Positions 11,485 through 14,653 of a DNA stretch of 14,653 bases are shown in pieces. The notes under the pieces were generated by a model, which saw only the letters and a list, made by a program, of their open reading frames with translations, searched no databases and was not told the origin of the DNA. Source of the stretch: Gammaproteobacteria bacterium. Lineage in GTDB: Bacteria > Pseudomonadota > Gammaproteobacteria > UBA9214. Each line of letters begins with the position of its first letter. The first letter of the stretch is position 1. The stretch lies in the NCBI GenBank assembly GCA_030635865.1, contig DAOVYA010000011.1, forward strand, positions 1 to 14,653, written 5' to 3'. The translations under genes were made by a program, and so were the position numbers.

Positions 11485-13656
11485 TCAGGCGCCGAAACTT
11501 TCCAGGTTGGCATACGCCAGCACCAGCCACTTTGTACCGGAACGGGAAAAGTTGACCTGCACGCGTGCGTTACTGCCCTGGCCTTCACAGTTCATGACCA
11601 CGCCATCACCGAATTTCTTGTGGCGTACATGCTGACCCAGGTTTAATCCTGCAGGCATCGCATCGGGATAAACATTGTCATTCGCGGAAGACGCCGGGCT
11701 TGTCGAACGGATCCCCGGGCGCGGCCGGACCTCATCAATCAACTCTTTGGGAATTTCGTCAATAAAGCGAGATGGCAAACTGTAGGTTTCGGAGCCATAC
11801 AGGCGTCGCCGCTCTGCACAGGTCAGGATCACCTGCTCGCGGGCGCGGGTTATACCGACGTAACAAAGCCGCCGCTCTTCTTCCAGGCGCCCGGGCTCCT
11901 GCACTGAACGTTGATGCGGAAACAAACCCTCTTCCATACCACAGAGGAAGATGCTCGGGACTTCCAGCCCCTTGGCAGAATGCAGTGTCATCAACTGCAC
12001 ACAATCCTCCCAGGCATCCGCCTGTCCTTCGCCTGCCTCCAGTGCAGCGTGCGAAAGAAACTCGGACATGGGGTCCATATCACTCTCGTGGTCAGGCTCA
12101 TAGCCGCGTGCCGCGTTAACCAGTTCCTGCAGATTCTCGAGTCGGGACTGGCCTTTCTCACCTTTATCTTTGGCAAAATAATCCAGCAGCCCACTGGGAT
12201 GCATCACATGTTCAACCTGCTCACCGAGTGGTAACTTGCCAAGACCCTCGGACATTTCATCCACCATCTTCAGGAATGCCAGTAATGCATTACAGGCGCG
12301 TGCCGACAGCAGTTTCTCGTTGACCACGCTAATCGTCGCCTGCCACAGGGATTGATTGTCCTCTCTTGCCTGCTGGCGAACGGCGTCCAGGGTCCGGCCG
12401 CCAATGCCGCGCGGTGGATGATTCACAATGCGCTCAAAAGATGCGTCATCATCCCGGTTACCGCAGAGCCGCAGGTAGGCCAGTGCATCCTTGATCTCGG
12501 CGCGTTCGAAAAAACGCAAGCCCCCGTACACCCGGTACGGAATACCACACTGCACGAGACGTTCCTCGAACACACGGGACTGCGCATTGGAACGATAAAG
12601 AACGGCAATATCGGCACGCAGATTACCCTTGTCTACATGATCCTCAATGCGATCGGTTACAAAGCGTGCTTCATCCTGTTCGTTGTACGCGGTATAGAGC
12701 TGGATCGGCAGACCTTCATTGCCATCGGTCCACAACTGCTTGCCCATGCGCTCGGTATTATTTTCAATAACGGCATTGGCAGCCTTCAGTATTGTTTCAG
12801 TCGAGCGGTAGTTTTGCTCCAGGCGGATAACGCGCGCGCCCTGGAAGTCCTTCTGAAAGCGCAGGATATTTTCCACCTTCGCGCCACGCCAGCCGTAGAT
12901 TGACTGATCATCATCACCGACAACCGTAATACGTCCGCTGTCCCCGGCCAGCATACGCAGCCATGCATACTGGATAGTATTGGTATCCTGAAACTCGTCC
13001 ACCAGCAAGTGATGAAACCGCTCCCGGTAATGCGCCAGCAATGTCGGCTGCTGCAGCCATAGTTCGTGTGAGCGCAGCAACAACTCGGCAAAATCGACCA
13101 GCCCGGAGCGCTGGCACAGGTTTTCATAGGCCTGGTAGATATCCAGCTGCCGCTTGAGATACGGGTCGTTGCGATGCTCGATATGTTGTGGCCGGCGTCC
13201 TTCATCCTTGCAGCCGTTAATAAACCACTGCATCTGCTTCGGTGGCCACTTTGCCTCATCCAGTTCCATGCTGGCGATCACCCGGCGCACCAACCGCAAC
13301 TGGTCTTGTGAATCCAGTATCTGGAAGGCCTGCGGCAGTCCGGCTTCCTGCCAGTGCCTGCGCAACAGGCGGTGTGCAAGCCCGTGAAAGGTGCCCACCC
13401 ACATACCGGATGCCGGTGTATCAATCAGGCCTTCAATCCGGCCACGCATTTCACCGGCCGCCTTGTTGGTGAAGGTCACGGCAAGGACCGAGAACGGAGA
13501 CAGGCCTTCCACATCAATCATCCAGGCAATCCGGTGCACCAGCACCCGGGTCTTGCCGCTACCGGCACCGGCCAGTACCAGCAGGGGGGCGGGTGGAGCG
13601 CAGACCGCCTCACGCTGCGCCTCGTTGAGTGATTCAATAATCCGGGAAACATCCAT
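11485..13656 (-). CDS. uvrD: DNA helicase II, UvrD (superfamily 1A 3'-5' helicase)
   Basis: UvrD unwinds DNA in nucleotide excision repair, releasing the cut oligonucleotide, and in mismatch repair. The 723-aa length matches the E. coli enzyme (720 aa). All SF1A motifs are present: the Q motif around Q14, Walker A AGAGSGKT (29-36), VTFTNKAAGEMR, Walker B DEFQDTN (220-226), GDDDQSIYGWRGA (248-260), RLEQNYRST, YGGLRFFERAEIKDALAYLR, LMTLHSAKGLE and EERRLCYVGITRAREQVIL. The last 50 or so residues (NLGQHVRHKKFGDGVV onward) form the Tudor-like tail linked in E. coli to RNA polymerase/UvrB contact. The start MDVSRIIESLNEAQREAV is the family N-terminus. No clear ribosome-binding site precedes it, and a candidate promoter ends almost at the ATG. 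The gene is divergent from mgtC. Confidence 0.97.
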   Translation of the reverse strand: MDVSRIIESLNEAQREAVCAPPAPLLVLAGAGSGKTRVLVHRIAWMIDVEGLSPFSVLAVTFTNKAAGEMRGRIEGLIDTPASGMWVGTFHGLAHRLLRRHWQEAGLPQAFQILDSQDQLRLVRRVIASMELDEAKWPPKQMQWFINGCKDEGRRPQHIEHRNDPYLKRQLDIYQAYENLCQRSGLVDFAELLLRSHELWLQQPTLLAHYRERFHHLLVDEFQDTNTIQYAWLRMLAGDSGRITVVGDDDQSIYGWRGAKVENILRFQKDFQGARVIRLEQNYRSTETILKAANAVIENNTERMGKQLWTDGNEGLPIQLYTAYNEQDEARFVTDRIEDHVDKGNLRADIAVLYRSNAQSRVFEERLVQCGIPYRVYGGLRFFERAEIKDALAYLRLCGNRDDDASFERIVNHPPRGIGGRTLDAVRQQAREDNQSLWQATISVVNEKLLSARACNALLAFLKMVDEMSEGLGKLPLGEQVEHVMHPSGLLDYFAKDKGEKGQSRLENLQELVNAARGYEPDHESDMDPMSEFLSHAALEAGEGQADAWEDCVQLMTLHSAKGLEVPSIFLCGMEEGLFPHQRSVQEPGRLEEERRLCYVGITRAREQVILTCAERRRLYGSETYSLPSRFIDEIPKELIDEVRPRPGIRSTSPASSANDNVYPDAMPAGLNLGQHVRHKKFGDGVVMNCEGQGSNARVQVNFSRSGTKWLVLAYANLESFGA

Positions 13657-13664
13657 GGTCCATC

Positions 13665-13692
13665 ATTCTACCAAAAGGATGGCACGCTCCAA
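13665..13692 (-). promoter_or_regulatory. Candidate uvrD promoter giving a nearly leaderless transcript
   Basis: On the minus strand, TTGGAG (13692-13687) and TAGAAT (13670-13665) are 16 bases apart, with 3/6 and 5/6 consensus matches. Only eight bases separate the -10 from the ATG at 13656, so initiation would fall one or two bases before the start codon. I see no LexA box overlapping it. Confidence 0.35.
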
Positions 13693-13747
13693 TCAGCTTT
13701 TATTTAGTCGCAGTCGTGGCAAGCGTCCCCTTGCGAACCCTGCCTGA

Positions 13748-13765
13748 GTCTGTTAATTAACAGAC
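13748..13765. promoter_or_regulatory. Perfect 18-bp palindrome upstream of the MgtC-family gene
   Basis: GTCTGTTAATTAACAGAC is identical to its reverse complement. It lies 25 bases before the MgtC-family ATG and 92 bases upstream of uvrD. With an AT core and no loop it looks like a binding site for a dimeric regulator, not an RNA hairpin. No regulator can be named. Confidence 0.5.
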
Positions 13766-13789
13766 AGACAATCCAGAGAAGGCGCCCCG

Positions 13790-14521
13790 ATGACAGAAAT
13801 TCTTTCCGATGATTTCAACACCATATTCGTACGCCTGGCACTGGCGGTCCTGGCTGGAGGCCTGATTGGCTTCGAACGCGCCTTTCATGGCCGGCCAGCC
13901 GGATTTCGCACCCATTCACTAGTATGTGCCGCCTCATCACTGCTGATGCTGCTTACCGTGTTCCAGTGGGATCTGCTGGCCAACGTGCCCCAGGAAACGA
14001 TTCGTGTTGACCCCACCCGGATGGCACAGGGGATTATGACCGGTATCGGCTTCCTTGGTGCCGGTGTCATCATGCAGGAAAAACTGACCATTCGCGGACT
14101 GACCACGGCAGCAGCCATCTGGATAACCGCCTCGATCGGCATCATCATCGGCATGGGCATGTACAGTGCGGCAGCCCTTGCCACCGTGTTTACCCTGTTG
14201 ATATTGAGCGTTTTTGGCTGGGTGGAGCGCCGCCTGCCGACGCAGCGCTATGCCCATATGAGCATCACTACCCCGGCCGATTCCGGCCTCGACAGGGATG
14301 AAATCATGACCGCCGTGCTTGCACATAACATCAAGTGTGCCGCACCCAGCTACCACATGGAGGATATGGGGCAAACCATGCGTTATGAGTTCACCTTGCG
14401 CAGCATTAACAGCGGCAATTTCGAGGTGTTGGCTGAAACCCTGAAAAATAACGGGAAAATTACAGAATTCAGCTTGATTCCTTCAGGCGAGCAACGCGTA
14501 CGCATCAGCACAACAGGCTAG
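13790..14521 (+). CDS. MgtC/SapB-family membrane protein
   Basis: MgtC-family proteins are small inner-membrane proteins linked to growth at low magnesium and, in pathogens, to inhibition of the F-ATPase and survival in macrophages. This 243-aa copy has about five membrane segments in residues 10-145. The N-terminal signature is GFERAFHGRPAGFRTH (27-42), followed by GIMTGIGFLGAGVIMQ and IRGLTTAAAIWITASIGIIIG. After VERRLPTQRYAH the C-terminal 85 or so residues are soluble and match the ACT-like domain of full-length MgtC (Salmonella MgtC is 231 aa). The ATG at 13790 has AGAGAAGG eight bases upstream. It is divergently transcribed from uvrD, with an 18-bp palindrome in its leader. I leave the symbol blank because the paralogues MgtC, SapB and others cannot be separated here. 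Confidence 0.92.
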   Translation: MTEILSDDFNTIFVRLALAVLAGGLIGFERAFHGRPAGFRTHSLVCAASSLLMLLTVFQWDLLANVPQETIRVDPTRMAQGIMTGIGFLGAGVIMQEKLTIRGLTTAAAIWITASIGIIIGMGMYSAAALATVFTLLILSVFGWVERRLPTQRYAHMSITTPADSGLDRDEIMTAVLAHNIKCAAPSYHMEDMGQTMRYEFTLRSINSGNFEVLAETLKNNGKITEFSLIPSGEQRVRISTTG

Positions 14522-14556
14522 AGGAGCCTGCAAACCAGAACTGCAGGATTCAGGAA

Positions 14557-14606
14557 CCTCCGTCATTGCGAGGAACGAAGTGACGGAGGGGGACTCGCAA
14601 TGACGG
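14557..14606. repeat. Repeat-family copy forming a stem-loop after the MgtC-family gene
   Basis: CCTCCGTCA (14557-14565) and TGACGGAGG (14581-14589) form a nine-base perfect stem around the core TTGCGAGGAACGAAG. An inverted CTCGCAATGAC follows at about 14594-14604. It is the same family as 2078-2242 and 4837-4935. It may serve as the mgtC transcript end, though no T-run is present. An additional small stem, CCTGCA/TGCAGG (14527-14547), precedes it. Confidence 0.7.
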
Positions 14607-14653
14607 GTAAATTAGAGGTGCCTTAAGGTACAAGCCGCTACTCAGGCTACATC

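Noticed and set aside
11118..11588. Short overlapping open frames on both strands (88 and 150 aa)
   Set aside because: They run through REP and other repeat DNA. The minus-strand frame also overlaps the end of uvrD, and neither has protein-like character.
12352..12903. 183-aa open frame antisense to uvrD
   Set aside because: It lies wholly inside the well-conserved uvrD coding sequence, with no independent start signal or recognisable domain.
13750..13763. LexA box upstream of uvrD (CTGTTAATTAACAG)
   Set aside because: The halves are CTG-N8-CAG, whereas the standard gammaproteobacterial LexA site is CTG-N10-CAG. It is also 92 bases from the uvrD start and nearer to mgtC.

Overview
The window looks like chromosomal DNA of a gammaproteobacterium of moderately high GC content (about 50-55% by eye). 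This rests on gene content: a DUF2782 protein next to an APH-type homoserine kinase, a UvrD with the proteobacterial C-terminal tail, Tat/lipoprotein and PagL-type envelope proteins, and many REP-like palindromes. I cannot name the genus.

Layout. 1-2057 (+): a compact run of a LOG-family phosphoribohydrolase (its 5' end probably lies outside the window), a small secreted DUF2782 protein and homoserine kinase. 2058-2270: a repeat patch with a 40-bp tandem array and an inverted arm. 2271-4193 (+): the small (DctQ) and large (DctM) membrane subunits of a TRAP transporter. 4257-4829 (+): a PagL-like outer-membrane lipid A deacylase homologue. 5017-6126 (-): a TakP-like TRAP solute-binding lipoprotein, convergent with the previous genes and presumably the partner of DctQM. 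6405-9278 (+): a large membrane-bound PAS-PAS-GGDEF-EAL protein. 9410-9949 (-): an uncharacterised protein. 10160-10753 (+): a HigB/HigA (GraT/GraA-like) toxin-antitoxin pair with its own operator. 10754-11484: a gene-free island of hairpins and repeat fragments. 11485-13656 (-): UvrD helicase. 13790-14521 (+): an MgtC/SapB-family membrane protein, divergent from uvrD, with a perfect 18-bp palindrome in its leader. 14522-14653: a last repeat copy.

How the genes relate. The TRAP genes form one functional unit split over two convergent transcripts, with an outer-membrane lipid A enzyme between them. The c-di-GMP protein and MgtC point to surface, stress or ion-responsive physiology, but nothing ties them into one pathway. 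The most distinctive feature is the non-coding layer. Two families of palindromic repeats occur. One has a GTCATTGCGAGGAACGAAG core and the other a GGCGCCGGTCCTACGA core. All three convergent gene junctions carry inverted repeats. I found no CRISPR array, prophage, integrase, intact insertion sequence, rRNA or tRNA, and no clearly new multi-gene system. The best leads are the repeat island beside the toxin-antitoxin pair, the PagL homologue with a substituted catalytic position, and the split TRAP locus.
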